This document shows, piece by piece, positions 54,238 through 64,000 of a stretch of DNA of 64,000 nt. The notes below the pieces were generated by a model that was given only the letters and a program-made list of their open reading frames with translations, was not told the DNA's origin and ran no database searches. A program made the position numbers and the translations under genes. Numbering within the stretch: position 1 is the first letter of the stretch; every line of letters begins with the position of its first letter. The DNA lies in NCBI RefSeq assembly GCF_900445235.1, contig NZ_UFSM01000001.1, positions 4,355,501 through 4,419,500 of the forward strand, read 5' to 3'. This DNA comes from Aminobacter aminovorans (lineage in GTDB: Bacteria; Pseudomonadota; Alphaproteobacteria; Rhizobiales; Rhizobiaceae).

Positions 54238-55153
54238 AACGCACCCTCGGGTCGACAAAGGCGTAGAGCACGTCGACGATCAGGTTGAACAGGATAGTAA
54301 ACACCGCGATCAGCACCACCGTGCCCATGACCACCGTGTAGTCCCGGTTGAGCGCCGCCTGGACGAACTCGCGGCCTACGCCGGGTATGGCGAAAATGGT
54401 CTCGACGATGATCGAGCCGGTCATCAGGGCGGCGGCGGCCGGTCCGGCATAGGAGACGATCGGCAAAATGGCGCCGCGCAGCGCATGTTTAACCACCACC
54501 GACCAGTTGGACAGGCCCATGGCGCGGGCCGTGCGGATATGGTGCGAGCGCAGCGATTCGATCATCGAGCCGCGCATCAGGCGCGCCACGATGGCCATCT
54601 GTGGCAAAGCGAGCGTTAGAACCGGGCCGATCTTGTTGATCAATGCACCGTCACCCCAGCCGCCGATCGGCAGCAGCTTCCAGGCCAGGCCGAAGACGAG
54701 CTGGATCAGCGGCGCGATAACGAACGTTGGGATGGTGCTGCCGGCGGTCGCCGTGGCGATGACCGCATAGTCAGCTCCCTTGTTCTGGTTGAGCGCGGCG
54801 ATGATGCCAAGCGTTCCCCCGACCAGAATGGCGAGAAGCAGGGCGGAAAAGCCGAGCTGGATCGAAATCGGGAGGCCAGCGGCAAAGCGTTCGGCCACTG
54901 TGAAATTGGGCATTACATAGCTTGGCCCGAAATCACCGTGCAAAAGGTTCTTGAGGTAGTTCCAGTATTGGAGCCATAGCGGATCGCCGAGGCCAAACTG
55001 CCGCTCCAGATTGGCGCGGATTTCCGGACTGAGCCCGCGCTCCTGGTTGAATGGCCCTCCCGGTGCGATGCGGATCAGGAAGAAGGCCATCGTTACGATG
55101 ACAAAGAGCGTCGGTATCGCCGTCAGCAGCCGTCGAATGACATATATGAACAT
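54230..55153 (-). CDS. oppB: Oligopeptide ABC transporter permease (OppB)
   Basis: 307 residues. N-terminal MFIYVIRRLLTAIPTLFVIV, then IRIAPGGPFNQERGLSPEIR, and five further helices with the EAA loop TARAMGLSNWSVVVKHALRG. The ending DVLYAFVDPRVRYD is typical. Role: channel partner of OppC. It is separated from oppA by 282 bases with two hairpins, so oppA may be expressed at a higher level. Confidence 0.94.
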   Translation of the reverse strand: MFIYVIRRLLTAIPTLFVIVTMAFFLIRIAPGGPFNQERGLSPEIRANLERQFGLGDPLWLQYWNYLKNLLHGDFGPSYVMPNFTVAERFAAGLPISIQLGFSALLLAILVGGTLGIIAALNQNKGADYAVIATATAGSTIPTFVIAPLIQLVFGLAWKLLPIGGWGDGALINKIGPVLTLALPQMAIVARLMRGSMIESLRSHHIRTARAMGLSNWSVVVKHALRGAILPIVSYAGPAAAALMTGSIIVETIFAIPGVGREFVQAALNRDYTVVMGTVVLIAVFTILFNLIVDVLYAFVDPRVRYD

Positions 55154-55223
55154 GGTCCGTTTTCCGCCTTTGCGAAAGCAGCGGTGGCGAGGCAGGAAAC
55201 ACTGTCGATGACGCAGCCGCCCG

Positions 55224-55258
55224 AACTGCCCGGTCTCAAATCACGAGACCGGGCAGTT
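55224..55258. promoter_or_regulatory. Perfect 14-bp hairpin between oppA and oppB
   Basis: AACTGCCCGGTCTC (55224-55237) pairs with GAGACCGGGCAGTT (55245-55258), 7-base loop, no T-run on the minus strand. It is 70 bases before the oppB start. Suggested role: stabilising the 3' end of oppA mRNA or partial termination. Confidence 0.65.
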
Positions 55259-55398
55259 AAGGCGAACGCATTGTCGAAGGGAACTTGTGGCGGGCTCATC
55301 AGAGCGGACAAGGGCAAACGATTGCTACCTGTCTCCGCATATGGCTGAAGTACCGCCGGTCCACGCATTGTGCTTCCAGGCTCCAAGCCGCCGCCAGG

Positions 55399-55423
55399 GT
55401 CGCCCCGCATTTCGCGGGGCGAC
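55399..55423. promoter_or_regulatory. GC-rich hairpin just after oppA
   Basis: GTCGCCCCGC (55399-55408) and GCGGGGCGAC (55414-55423) form a perfect 10-bp stem with a 5-base loop, 13 bases past the oppA stop. On the minus strand no T-run follows. This is a typical mRNA-stabilising hairpin after a solute-binding protein gene. Confidence 0.65.
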
Positions 55424-55435
55424 GGTGGCATTGGC

Positions 55436-57028
55436 TTACTGCTTGCTGATGAAGCGCGTCGGATGAACGTCCATAACGTTGTCTTCGTAGCCGGCCAACT
55501 TCGGCGACACGACGTATTTGAAGTTGTAGTAGAGCAGCGGGATGTTGCCGACGTTGTCGACCAGCACCTTTTCGGCCTGCGAGAGCAGTTCCATGCGCTT
55601 GGCAGGATCGCCACCTGCTGCCGCAGCCTCGTCCATCAACTTCTCGTAGTCCGCATTGTTGAAGAGCGAGTGGTTGTTGCCGGACGCCTTGCGGCTGATG
55701 CCGAGGAAAGTCTCGGGATCTTTGTAATCGGCAATCCACCCGGCACGGGCCACGTCATAGTCGCCCTTCTGCTCAAGGTGCCCGTAGTGCGTTTTGGTGT
55801 CGGTATTGACCAGCGTCACCTCGACGCCGAGCGGCTTGAGCTGCTCTTGGATCACGACGGCGGTGTTCTTGTGGTTCTCCGAAGTGTTGTACCGGATTTC
55901 CATCTTCAGCGGCTTTTCCGGGGTGTAGCCGAGTTCTTCAAGAACCTTCCGGGCCTCGTCCTCGCGGTCGATCTGAGACTTTTCGGCAAAGGCAGCCATC
56001 GACGATTTGTAGCCTTCGATGCCGGGCGGCACCATCGAATAACCCGGGGACATAGAGTTGCCCCAGACCTTCTCCGCCAGGAAGTCGCGGTCGATCGCTT
56101 CGGAGATCGCGTTACGCAGCTTCACGTTGTCCCACGGCGCCTTGTCGGTCTTGACCGCGTAATAATAGGTGCCGAGATAAGGCGCGACATGGATCTCATT
56201 GCCGAACTTGGCCTTCAGATCGGCTAGCTGTTCGGTCGGGATATCCTCGTAGCTATCGAGTTCGCCGGCTTCATAACGCTTCATCGCCGCCGAACGGTCT
56301 TCGTTCGGAATGTAGTTGACCTTGTCGATCTTCACATTGGCAGCGTCATAGAACTTCGGGTTCTTGACCAGGGTGATGTGATCGTTCGGCACGAACTCGG
56401 AAAGTGTGTAGGCGCCGTTGGATACCATGTTGCCGGGTTTCAGCCAGTCAGCGCCAAACTTTTCGACGTTGGCTTTGTTGACGGGATAGGTCGCCTGGTG
56501 CGACAGCATCTCGAGGAAATAAGGCGTCGGGTTCTTCAGCGTGACTTCAAGTGTGTTGGCATCGACCGCTTTGATGCCCATGCCTTCGGCTTTGCCTTTA
56601 CCGGTGTTGAATTCCTCGGCGCCGACAACCGGATAAAGCATGGAGGCATATTCGGCGGCTGTGGCCGGATCCTGCAGACGATGCCAGGAGTAGACGAAAT
56701 CTTCGGCGGTTACGGGGCTGCCGTCCGACCAGGTGGCGCCAGCACGCATCTTGAAGGTGTAGGTCTTGCCGTCGTCGGACACGGTCCAGCTTTCGGCCGC
56801 ACCGGGGATGAGCTCCGCCTTGGCATCCTGCATGACAAGACCCTGGAACAGGTCACGCATCAGGTTCGCTTCATAGGTGGTTGAGGTCTTGTGCGGATCA
56901 AGCGATTCCGGATCAGCGGCCGCACCACGGTTGTAGACGACCTCCGCAAAGGCCGGAACGGACAACGCTCCAGCAGACAGCGCAAGCGTCGTAGCGAACA
57001 CTGTCGCTTTCAGCATGTTCTTCAGCAT
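55436..57028 (-). CDS. oppA: Oligopeptide ABC transporter substrate-binding protein (OppA)
   Basis: 530 residues from ATG 57028 (MLKNMLKATVFATTLALSAG), chosen over an upstream open frame because it starts a proper signal peptide (cleavage near AFAEV). SBP_bac_5 domain: VVYNRGAAADPESLDPHKTS, WSDGSPVTAEDFVYSWHRLQ, KKNPTPYFLEML-type region seen as LKNPTPYFLEMLSHQATYPV, and C-terminal LVDNVGNIPLLYYNFKYVVS. It resembles OppA/MppA group peptide binders. Role: periplasmic capture of oligopeptides. First gene of the operon; promoter expected in 57029-57216. Confidence 0.94.
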   Translation of the reverse strand: MLKNMLKATVFATTLALSAGALSVPAFAEVVYNRGAAADPESLDPHKTSTTYEANLMRDLFQGLVMQDAKAELIPGAAESWTVSDDGKTYTFKMRAGATWSDGSPVTAEDFVYSWHRLQDPATAAEYASMLYPVVGAEEFNTGKGKAEGMGIKAVDANTLEVTLKNPTPYFLEMLSHQATYPVNKANVEKFGADWLKPGNMVSNGAYTLSEFVPNDHITLVKNPKFYDAANVKIDKVNYIPNEDRSAAMKRYEAGELDSYEDIPTEQLADLKAKFGNEIHVAPYLGTYYYAVKTDKAPWDNVKLRNAISEAIDRDFLAEKVWGNSMSPGYSMVPPGIEGYKSSMAAFAEKSQIDREDEARKVLEELGYTPEKPLKMEIRYNTSENHKNTAVVIQEQLKPLGVEVTLVNTDTKTHYGHLEQKGDYDVARAGWIADYKDPETFLGISRKASGNNHSLFNNADYEKLMDEAAAAGGDPAKRMELLSQAEKVLVDNVGNIPLLYYNFKYVVSPKLAGYEDNVMDVHPTRFISKQ

Positions 57029-57216
57029 GTGTACTTCTCCCAAATAGGCGTGTTCCCCGTAAACACGGCCTCGCCTGGTTAGCGCCCGAATGCCGGATGT
57101 TTCCGGTTTCGTTGAGCGAGCCGGCAGCTCCCTACCGCCAGCGGTGGCTGACACTAGACACGACAATTTTTATTTTCAACACGACTCGTGCTCACCTAAA
57201 GTCAACTTGAGCGAGT

Positions 57217-58854
57217 TCAAACAAAGCGCCCGATAAAGTAATCGAGCGGAGACAAGGTGATACGGTCTTTTTCGAGTTCGCCCAAAGCTCCCGGAAACGG
57301 CAGCGGGCTCAAGCCACCAAACCTTGCCGGAACTGGCAATGAGGCGGCTTTCTCGGAAAAGTTGAAGACGCAGAGCAGCCGTTCGGCCCCCTCCTCACGC
57401 ACGAAAGCAAGCACATCGCCCTCGGTTTCGAGCAGCATGATCGAGCCGTGGATAAGTGCCGGAAGCATCCTGCGGGCCTCAAGAACCGCCCTGTAACGAC
57501 ACAGAACTGATTCCGCGTCGCGCTGCTGGCGGTCGACCGCGAGCGCGCGATGGGCGGCTGAAATCGGCAGCCAGGGCTTGCCGTCGGAGAAACCACCCTG
57601 CTCGGCCTGGGCCTCCCACACCATCGGCGTGCGGCAGCCGTCGCGGCCCTTGTAGCCCGGCCAGAAGCGGATGCCGTAGGGGTCGCGGAGGTCTTCGAAG
57701 GCGATTTCGGCCTCCTCCAGGCCAAGCTCCTCGCCCTGGTAGATGCAGATCGAACCGCGCAGACAGGCAAGCAAGGCAATGGAGAACTTGGCCACCGCTT
57801 CCGGGTCGCCGCCGGGCCTCGTCCAGCGTGTCACATGGCGGATCACGTCGTGGTTGGAGAATGCCCAGCAGACCCACCCGTCCGTCACTGCCGCCTCGAA
57901 ATCGGCGATGCATTTGTGGACGTGAGCGGCGGAGAATTTCGGGCCAAGCAGGTCGAACGTGTAGCACATATGCAGCTTGTCGCCGCCCGACGTGTAGGCC
58001 GCCACCGTCTGCAGCGAGCGCTCGCCATCGCCGACCTCGCCCACCGAACTGCGATTGCCATATTCGTCGAGCAGCGCACGAAACCGCTCGAGAAAGGCGA
58101 TGTTTTCCGGCCGCGTCTTGTCGAACAGATGATCCTGGTACTCGTAAGGATTGGCTTCCTCGTTCTCGCCGGCAATGCTCTTCGGCAAGGCCGGGTTGTC
58201 GCGCAGCCACTTGTCGTGAACGTAGAAGTTCACCGTGTCGAGGCGGAAGCCATCGACGCCGCGATCGAGCCAGAAGCGCACAGTTTCCAGGAGCGCGTCC
58301 TGCACCGCCGGATTGTGGAAGTTGAGATCCGGCTGCGAGGCGAGGAAATTGTGCTGGTAATATTGCCTGCGCGTCGAATCCCACTCCCAGCCCGGACCGC
58401 CGAAGATCGACAGCCAGTTGTTCGGCGCGGTGCCGTCAGGCTTGGGCTGCGCCCAGACATACCAGTCGGCCTTGGGATTGTCGCGGCTGGCCCGGCTTTC
58501 GACAAACCAGGGATGCTTGTCGGAAGAGTGCGACAGCACCTGGTCGATGATGATCTTCAGTCCGAGCCGGTGTGCCTCCGATATCATCGCGTCGAAGTCG
58601 GCAAGGGTGCCGAACATCGGATCGACGGCGCAGTAGTCCGACACGTCGTAGCCCATGTCGGCCATCGGCGACTTGAAGAAGGGCGACAGCCACACCGCGT
58701 CCACACCCAGCGACGCAATATGCGGCAGCCGCCTGACAATGCCGGCAAGATCGCCGCTGCCGTCGCCGGTGCTGTCCTGGAACGAGCGCGGATAGACCTG
58801 ATAGATGACGCACCCGCGCCACCAGTCGGCACCAGGTCCAGCTTGCTGCGTCAT
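57217..58854 (-). CDS. aglA: Alpha-glucosidase, GH13 family
   Basis: 545 residues. GH13 regions: I DQVLSHSSDKHPWF, II nucleophile Asp in VDGFRLDTVNFYVHD, III acid/base Glu in SVGEVGDGERSLQTV, IV His-Asp in FSNHDVIRHVTRW. N-terminal WWRGCVIYQVYPRSFQDSTG and the FFKSPMADMGYDVSDYCAVD block are typical of oligo-1,6-/alpha-glucosidases. Likely cytoplasmic (no signal peptide) hydrolysis of small alpha-glucosides. Its start overlaps the glgX stop by 4 bases, tying it to the glycogen genes. The gene name is based on similarity to rhizobial AglA and is not certain. Confidence 0.9.
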   Translation of the reverse strand: MTQQAGPGADWWRGCVIYQVYPRSFQDSTGDGSGDLAGIVRRLPHIASLGVDAVWLSPFFKSPMADMGYDVSDYCAVDPMFGTLADFDAMISEAHRLGLKIIIDQVLSHSSDKHPWFVESRASRDNPKADWYVWAQPKPDGTAPNNWLSIFGGPGWEWDSTRRQYYQHNFLASQPDLNFHNPAVQDALLETVRFWLDRGVDGFRLDTVNFYVHDKWLRDNPALPKSIAGENEEANPYEYQDHLFDKTRPENIAFLERFRALLDEYGNRSSVGEVGDGERSLQTVAAYTSGGDKLHMCYTFDLLGPKFSAAHVHKCIADFEAAVTDGWVCWAFSNHDVIRHVTRWTRPGGDPEAVAKFSIALLACLRGSICIYQGEELGLEEAEIAFEDLRDPYGIRFWPGYKGRDGCRTPMVWEAQAEQGGFSDGKPWLPISAAHRALAVDRQQRDAESVLCRYRAVLEARRMLPALIHGSIMLLETEGDVLAFVREEGAERLLCVFNFSEKAASLPVPARFGGLSPLPFPGALGELEKDRITLSPLDYFIGRFV

Positions 58855-60872
58855 GGCTGATCTCCTTGGCTGTCGGCCGCGGGCCGTTCAATCGCAAATG
58901 AAACGCTGCGCGCCGGCACGGCAAAGCGGCCAGCCGCCCGATGCGAGCCGTTCATCGCCTGTCGCCATTCGAAAGCCGGGCGCGCCGGCAGGGCAAAATT
59001 CAGATCGCGCCGCGCGCCATTGATCATCACGGCAAGCCGCCCACCCTCTGCGGCGCCATTGCCCAGCACCAGGGTCAGGCGGTGGCGGTCGGGTTCATGC
59101 CAGTTGGCATCGCCCATGGCTCGGCCGGCCTCGGTCAGCCATTCGACGTCTGCAACCTGCGCGCCATCAAAAGCCGAACCTCTCAGAAAATCCACTTGCG
59201 CCAGCGCAGGCACCTGTCGCCTCAACCTGCCAAGTTCAGCAACAAAGTCTTCCAAGGCAACGTCACGCTCGGCCCAGTCGAGCCAGGTCAGCTCGTTGTC
59301 CTGGGCGTAGGCGTTGTTGTTGCCGCGCTGGCTCCGCCCAAACTCGTCGCCCGCCGTCAGCATGATGGCGCCGCGCGAGGCAAACAGCGTCGCCAGCAAG
59401 GCGCGGATGTCGCGATTGCGCTCGGCAACGATCTCAGGATCGCCGCTCTCGCCCTCGACGCCGTTGTTCCACGAGAAGTTTTCGTTGTGGCCGTCGTGAT
59501 TGTGTTCGCCATTGGCCTCGTTGTGCTTGCGCTCGTAGCGCACGAGATCGGCGACCGTCATGCCGTCATGGGCAGCGATGAAGTTCACGGTCCGCGTTTG
59601 CGCGCCGCCGCCAAAGCTGTCGGACGATCCCGCTAGCCGTGTCGCCAGCGCGCCCACTATACCGCGATCGCCGCGCCAGAAACGCCTGACATCGTCGCGG
59701 TAACGGTCGTTCCATTCGAGAAACTCCTGGGGAAAGCCACCGAGCCGATAGCCGTTGTGGCCGATATCCCAGGGTTCGGCGATCAAGACACGGTCGCCGA
59801 TGACAGGGTCCTGCCGCATCGCCCGCAACAAGGGCGCGTCAGTACGGAATTCGCCATCGACCCGCCCAAGCACCGGCGCGAGATCGAAGCGGAACCCGTC
59901 GATGCCGGCATGGACGATGAAATGCCGCAAGCTGTCGAGGACCAGTTCCCGCGCAACCGGGTGATCGCAGGCAAGCGTATTGCCGGTTCCCGTGTCATTT
60001 GCATAGCGGCCGGGATCGTCGACCGCCGGGCGATAATAGGCGCCATTGTCGAGACCGCGCAGCGAAAGTGTCGGTCCGAATTCATCGCTTTCGGCGGTGT
60101 GGTTGAAGACCAGATCGAGGATGACGCCGATGCCGGCGGCATGCAGCGCCGCCGTCGTCTCGCTGAGGTCGGCCATGCCGCCAGGCGCCAGGCGCGGGTC
60201 GAGCGCCATGAAGGTCACGGGATTGTAGCCCCAGGCATTGGTGAGGCCGAGGCGCGGCAAGTGGCGCTCGTCCATCGTCGCCGTTACCGGCATCAACTCG
60301 ACCGCCGACACGCCCATCTTCAGCAGATGTGCGATGATTGCGGGCTCGGCGAGTGCCCGGATCGTGCCGCGCAGGCGCTTGGGTACATCGGGATGCCGCA
60401 TGGTGAAGGCGCGCACCGGCACTTCGTAGATCAGGCCGCCCGGCCTGAACGCCGGTGCTGCGTGCGGCACGATTGGCAGCGTCTCGGCCACCGCCTTGGG
60501 CATCAGCCCGGCGCTGTCGCCGCCCTGCCCCCTTGGCGACGCAAGCCGGCCATCATAGCGGTAGGGCCGGTCAAGCCTTCGCGCGTATGGATCGACCAGC
60601 AGCTTGTCGGGATCGAACCACAAGCCATCGTCGGGCGCATATGACCCATCGGCACGAAAGCCGTAGCGCGTTCCTTCGGACAGTCCGGTGACTTCCAACG
60701 CAAAGACGCCGTCTTTACGGCGCGGCATTTCCAGCCGTGCGGTCTCCGCCTTGCCGTCGGCATCGAAAACCGACACCCAGATACGTTCGGCAGCACCGGA
60801 CCAGACGGCAAAACGGATGCCGTCATCGGTTACAGTCGCGCCAAGAGGTGGTGTGCTGCGATCCTGGGTCAT
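58851..60872 (-). CDS. glgX: Glycogen debranching enzyme GlgX
   Basis: 673 residues from ATG 60872 (MTQDRSTPPLGATV). An ATG at 60911, one base after the pgm stop, is an alternative that would add 13 residues and fit translational coupling. CBM48 N-terminal domain (GIRFAVWSGAAERIWVSVFD), then GH13: VILDLVFNHTAESDEFGPT, GIDGFRFDLAPVLGRVDGEF (nucleophile Asp), VLIAEPWDIGHNGYRLGGFP (Glu) and NFIAAHDGMTVADLVRYE (His-Asp). Reaction: hydrolysis of alpha-1,6 branches of glycogen limit dextrin. Confidence 0.92.
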   Translation of the reverse strand: MTQDRSTPPLGATVTDDGIRFAVWSGAAERIWVSVFDADGKAETARLEMPRRKDGVFALEVTGLSEGTRYGFRADGSYAPDDGLWFDPDKLLVDPYARRLDRPYRYDGRLASPRGQGGDSAGLMPKAVAETLPIVPHAAPAFRPGGLIYEVPVRAFTMRHPDVPKRLRGTIRALAEPAIIAHLLKMGVSAVELMPVTATMDERHLPRLGLTNAWGYNPVTFMALDPRLAPGGMADLSETTAALHAAGIGVILDLVFNHTAESDEFGPTLSLRGLDNGAYYRPAVDDPGRYANDTGTGNTLACDHPVARELVLDSLRHFIVHAGIDGFRFDLAPVLGRVDGEFRTDAPLLRAMRQDPVIGDRVLIAEPWDIGHNGYRLGGFPQEFLEWNDRYRDDVRRFWRGDRGIVGALATRLAGSSDSFGGGAQTRTVNFIAAHDGMTVADLVRYERKHNEANGEHNHDGHNENFSWNNGVEGESGDPEIVAERNRDIRALLATLFASRGAIMLTAGDEFGRSQRGNNNAYAQDNELTWLDWAERDVALEDFVAELGRLRRQVPALAQVDFLRGSAFDGAQVADVEWLTEAGRAMGDANWHEPDRHRLTLVLGNGAAEGGRLAVMINGARRDLNFALPARPAFEWRQAMNGSHRAAGRFAVPARSVSFAIERPAADSQGDQP

Positions 60873-60912
60873 CGAGCGGCGACAGTGCGGCCAGTAGCCG
60901 CCTTCAACCATC

Positions 60913-62541
<1,629 letters not shown>

Positions 62542-63987
62542 TCAGGCATCCCTTTTCGAGAGAAGCATGCGGTAAAGTGCGGCATATTTCTGGGCGCTCC
62601 GGCCCCATGAGACATCCGACTTCATGCCCTGCTTCTGGATTGCCGCCCATGTTGCTGCCTCGGCATGCAGTGCATTGGCCCTCAGGATGGCGTGGTGGAA
62701 GGCGCCTGCGTCTTCGGGCGTGAACTGGAAGCCGGTGGCAACGCCGGCCGCAACAGCCGCCTCGTTGGCATCGATGACGGTATCCGCCAGTCCGCCGGTG
62801 CGCGCGACGATCGGCACGCAGCCGTAGCGCAGGCCGTAAAGCTGGGTGAGGCCGCACGGCTCGAAGCGCGACGGGATCAGGATGCCATCGGCGCCGCCCT
62901 GCAACAGGTGCGACAGCCCCTCGTCGTAACCGATGACGACGCCAACGCGGCCGCGATGGCGTGCGGCGGCAGCCAGAAGCGCGCCTTCAAGCCCGGCATC
63001 GCCCGAACCCAGGATAGCCAGTCGCGCACCGGAGGCGATCACCGGATCGATGATCGACGCCAGAATGTCGATGCCCTTCTGCCAAGTCAGGCGGCTGACG
63101 ACGCAATAGATCGGACCGTCATCGCGATCGAGCGTCATGCGCTCTTCGATCGCCCGCTTGTTGGCCTTGCGCCCTTTCAGGTTCTTCGCCGTGTAAACAG
63201 CCGCAAGATGCTTGTCGTTCTCCGGGTTCCAGATGTCGTCGTCGATGCCGTTGACGATGCCGTGGAGATCGGGCGAACGCAGGTTGATGAGCCCGTCGAG
63301 TCCCATGCCGAAGGCCGGGGTCCGGATTTCCTGGGCGTAGGTCGGGCTGACGGTGGTGATCGCCCATGCCGCCTGCAGGCCAGCCTTGAGGAAGCCGACG
63401 CCGCCATAATACTCGACGCCGTCGAGCGCCATCGCCTGTTGCGGCAGGCCAAGACCGGCAAAGATGCCGACGCCGAACTGCCCCTGGAAGGCCAGGTTGT
63501 GCACGGTCATCACCGACGGCACTTTCGCCGCCTCGCCATAACGCATGTAGGCCAGCGTCATCGCCGACTGCCAGTCATGGGCGTGCACGACGTCAGGCCT
63601 GTAGCCCTTGACCACACCGGCAGCGATATCGGCGCCGACACGGCCGAGTGCTGCAAAGCGCCGCCAGTTGTCCTGCCAGTCCGCTCCGGCGGCGTCGCCA
63701 TAGGGACCACCGGGCCGGTCGAACAGGTGCGGCGCGTCGAGCACCAGCATATCGAGGCCAGCGATCTCGGCGGCATGGAGCGCTGCCTTGCCGCCTTGCA
63801 ATCCGGCGTACTGATGCACCGCCTTTTTCTTCTTCAGCGCGTTCATCACCACGGGATAGCCAGGCACCAGGCTGCGGGTGGCAACGCCAAGTCCTGCGAG
63901 CGCCCCCGGCAGCGCGCCGGTGACGTCGGCCAGCCCTCCGGTCTTGATCAGCGGGAAAATCTCGGGCGTGACCGAAAGCACCTGCAC
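62542..63987 (-). CDS. glgA: Glycogen synthase GlgA
   Basis: 481 residues, complete; start ATG at 63987, 13 bases from the window edge. GT5 family: ADP-glucose site [20 protein letters not shown] with the KxGGL motif, [38 protein letters not shown] and C-terminal [20 protein letters not shown] with catalytic Glu. Reaction: chain elongation of glycogen with ADP-glucose. glgC is expected just upstream, outside the window. Confidence 0.95.
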   Translation of the reverse strand: MQVLSVTPEIFPLIKTGGLADVTGALPGALAGLGVATRSLVPGYPVVMNALKKKKAVHQYAGLQGGKAALHAAEIAGLDMLVLDAPHLFDRPGGPYGDAAGADWQDNWRRFAALGRVGADIAAGVVKGYRPDVVHAHDWQSAMTLAYMRYGEAAKVPSVMTVHNLAFQGQFGVGIFAGLGLPQQAMALDGVEYYGGVGFLKAGLQAAWAITTVSPTYAQEIRTPAFGMGLDGLINLRSPDLHGIVNGIDDDIWNPENDKHLAAVYTAKNLKGRKANKRAIEERMTLDRDDGPIYCVVSRLTWQKGIDILASIIDPVIASGARLAILGSGDAGLEGALLAAAARHRGRVGVVIGYDEGLSHLLQGGADGILIPSRFEPCGLTQLYGLRYGCVPIVARTGGLADTVIDANEAAVAAGVATGFQFTPEDAGAFHHAILRANALHAEAATWAAIQKQGMKSDVSWGRSAQKYAALYRMLLSKRDA

Positions 63988-64000
63988 CAGTTACAACTCC

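Overview
The window is about 64 kb of high-GC chromosomal DNA from an alphaproteobacterium of the order Hyphomicrobiales, most likely the Mesorhizobium/Aminobacter (Phyllobacteriaceae) branch. The markers are rhizobial: ccmIEFH next to degP and feuNPQ, a MucR/Ros regulator, a seven-gene pha-type cation/proton antiporter, a Rhizobium etli-type asparaginase, a betI-betC-betA-betB choline operon, DUF1491/DUF2336/DUF5330 proteins and an intergenic palindromic repeat of the rhizobial kind. Gene density is high and ordinary for a core chromosome. I saw no rRNA, CRISPR array, prophage, insertion sequence or integrase; there is one tRNA gene.

Layout. 1-7.6 kb (minus): 5' end of degP, then ccmH, ccmF, ccmE, ccmI (cytochrome c maturation), a small lipoprotein, and feuQ-feuP with a small FeuN-like periplasmic protein at the head. 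8-11.4 kb (plus): a class A penicillin-binding protein and a split DUF1214/DUF1254 pair. 12-17.5 kb: a DUF2336 gene behind an array of NTAAC half-sites, a DUF1491 gene, a peptidoglycan-binding membrane protein overlapping a PleC/DivJ-like histidine kinase, a DUF5330 protein and sufE. 17.9-24.4 kb (minus): mucR and the tightly overlapping pha operon A to G. 24.5-36 kb: an SH3-like secreted protein, an S9 oligopeptidase, two cytochromes c, sodB, a branched-chain aminotransferase, a HAD dehalogenase, an L,D-transpeptidase, a HerA-like ATPase, an AbrB/Doc toxin-antitoxin pair, a Gre-like factor and an asparaginase.

36-44.5 kb holds a thiolase and a degenerate SDR (minus), divergent from the choline operon betI-betC-dehydratase-betA-betB (plus). 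The operon converts choline-O-sulfate to choline, betaine aldehyde and glycine betaine. The embedded PLP-dependent dehydratase could open serine/threonine catabolism downstream. The gap between the two transcription units carries dyads that look like BetI operators. 44.6-48.4 kb (minus): phosphomannomutase followed by a mannose-1-phosphate guanylyltransferase fused to an AGE-family epimerase, together a GDP-mannose route. Then tRNA-Pro(CGG) and a TadE/TadG pair without other tad genes. 51.5-57 kb (minus): an oligopeptide ABC transporter oppA-oppB-oppC-oppDF, with two strong hairpins after oppA. 57.2-64 kb (minus): alpha-glucosidase, glgX, pgm and glgA, a glycogen and alpha-glucan block that runs off the right edge.

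The points most worth checking are: two genes (feuQ, phaA) whose expected N-termini need a CTG start; an SDR lacking both Tyr and Lys of its catalytic motif; the dehydratase inside the bet operon; the AbrB-paired Doc toxin with a perfect operator; and the NTAAC array upstream of the DUF2336 gene. No clearly new multi-gene system was seen.
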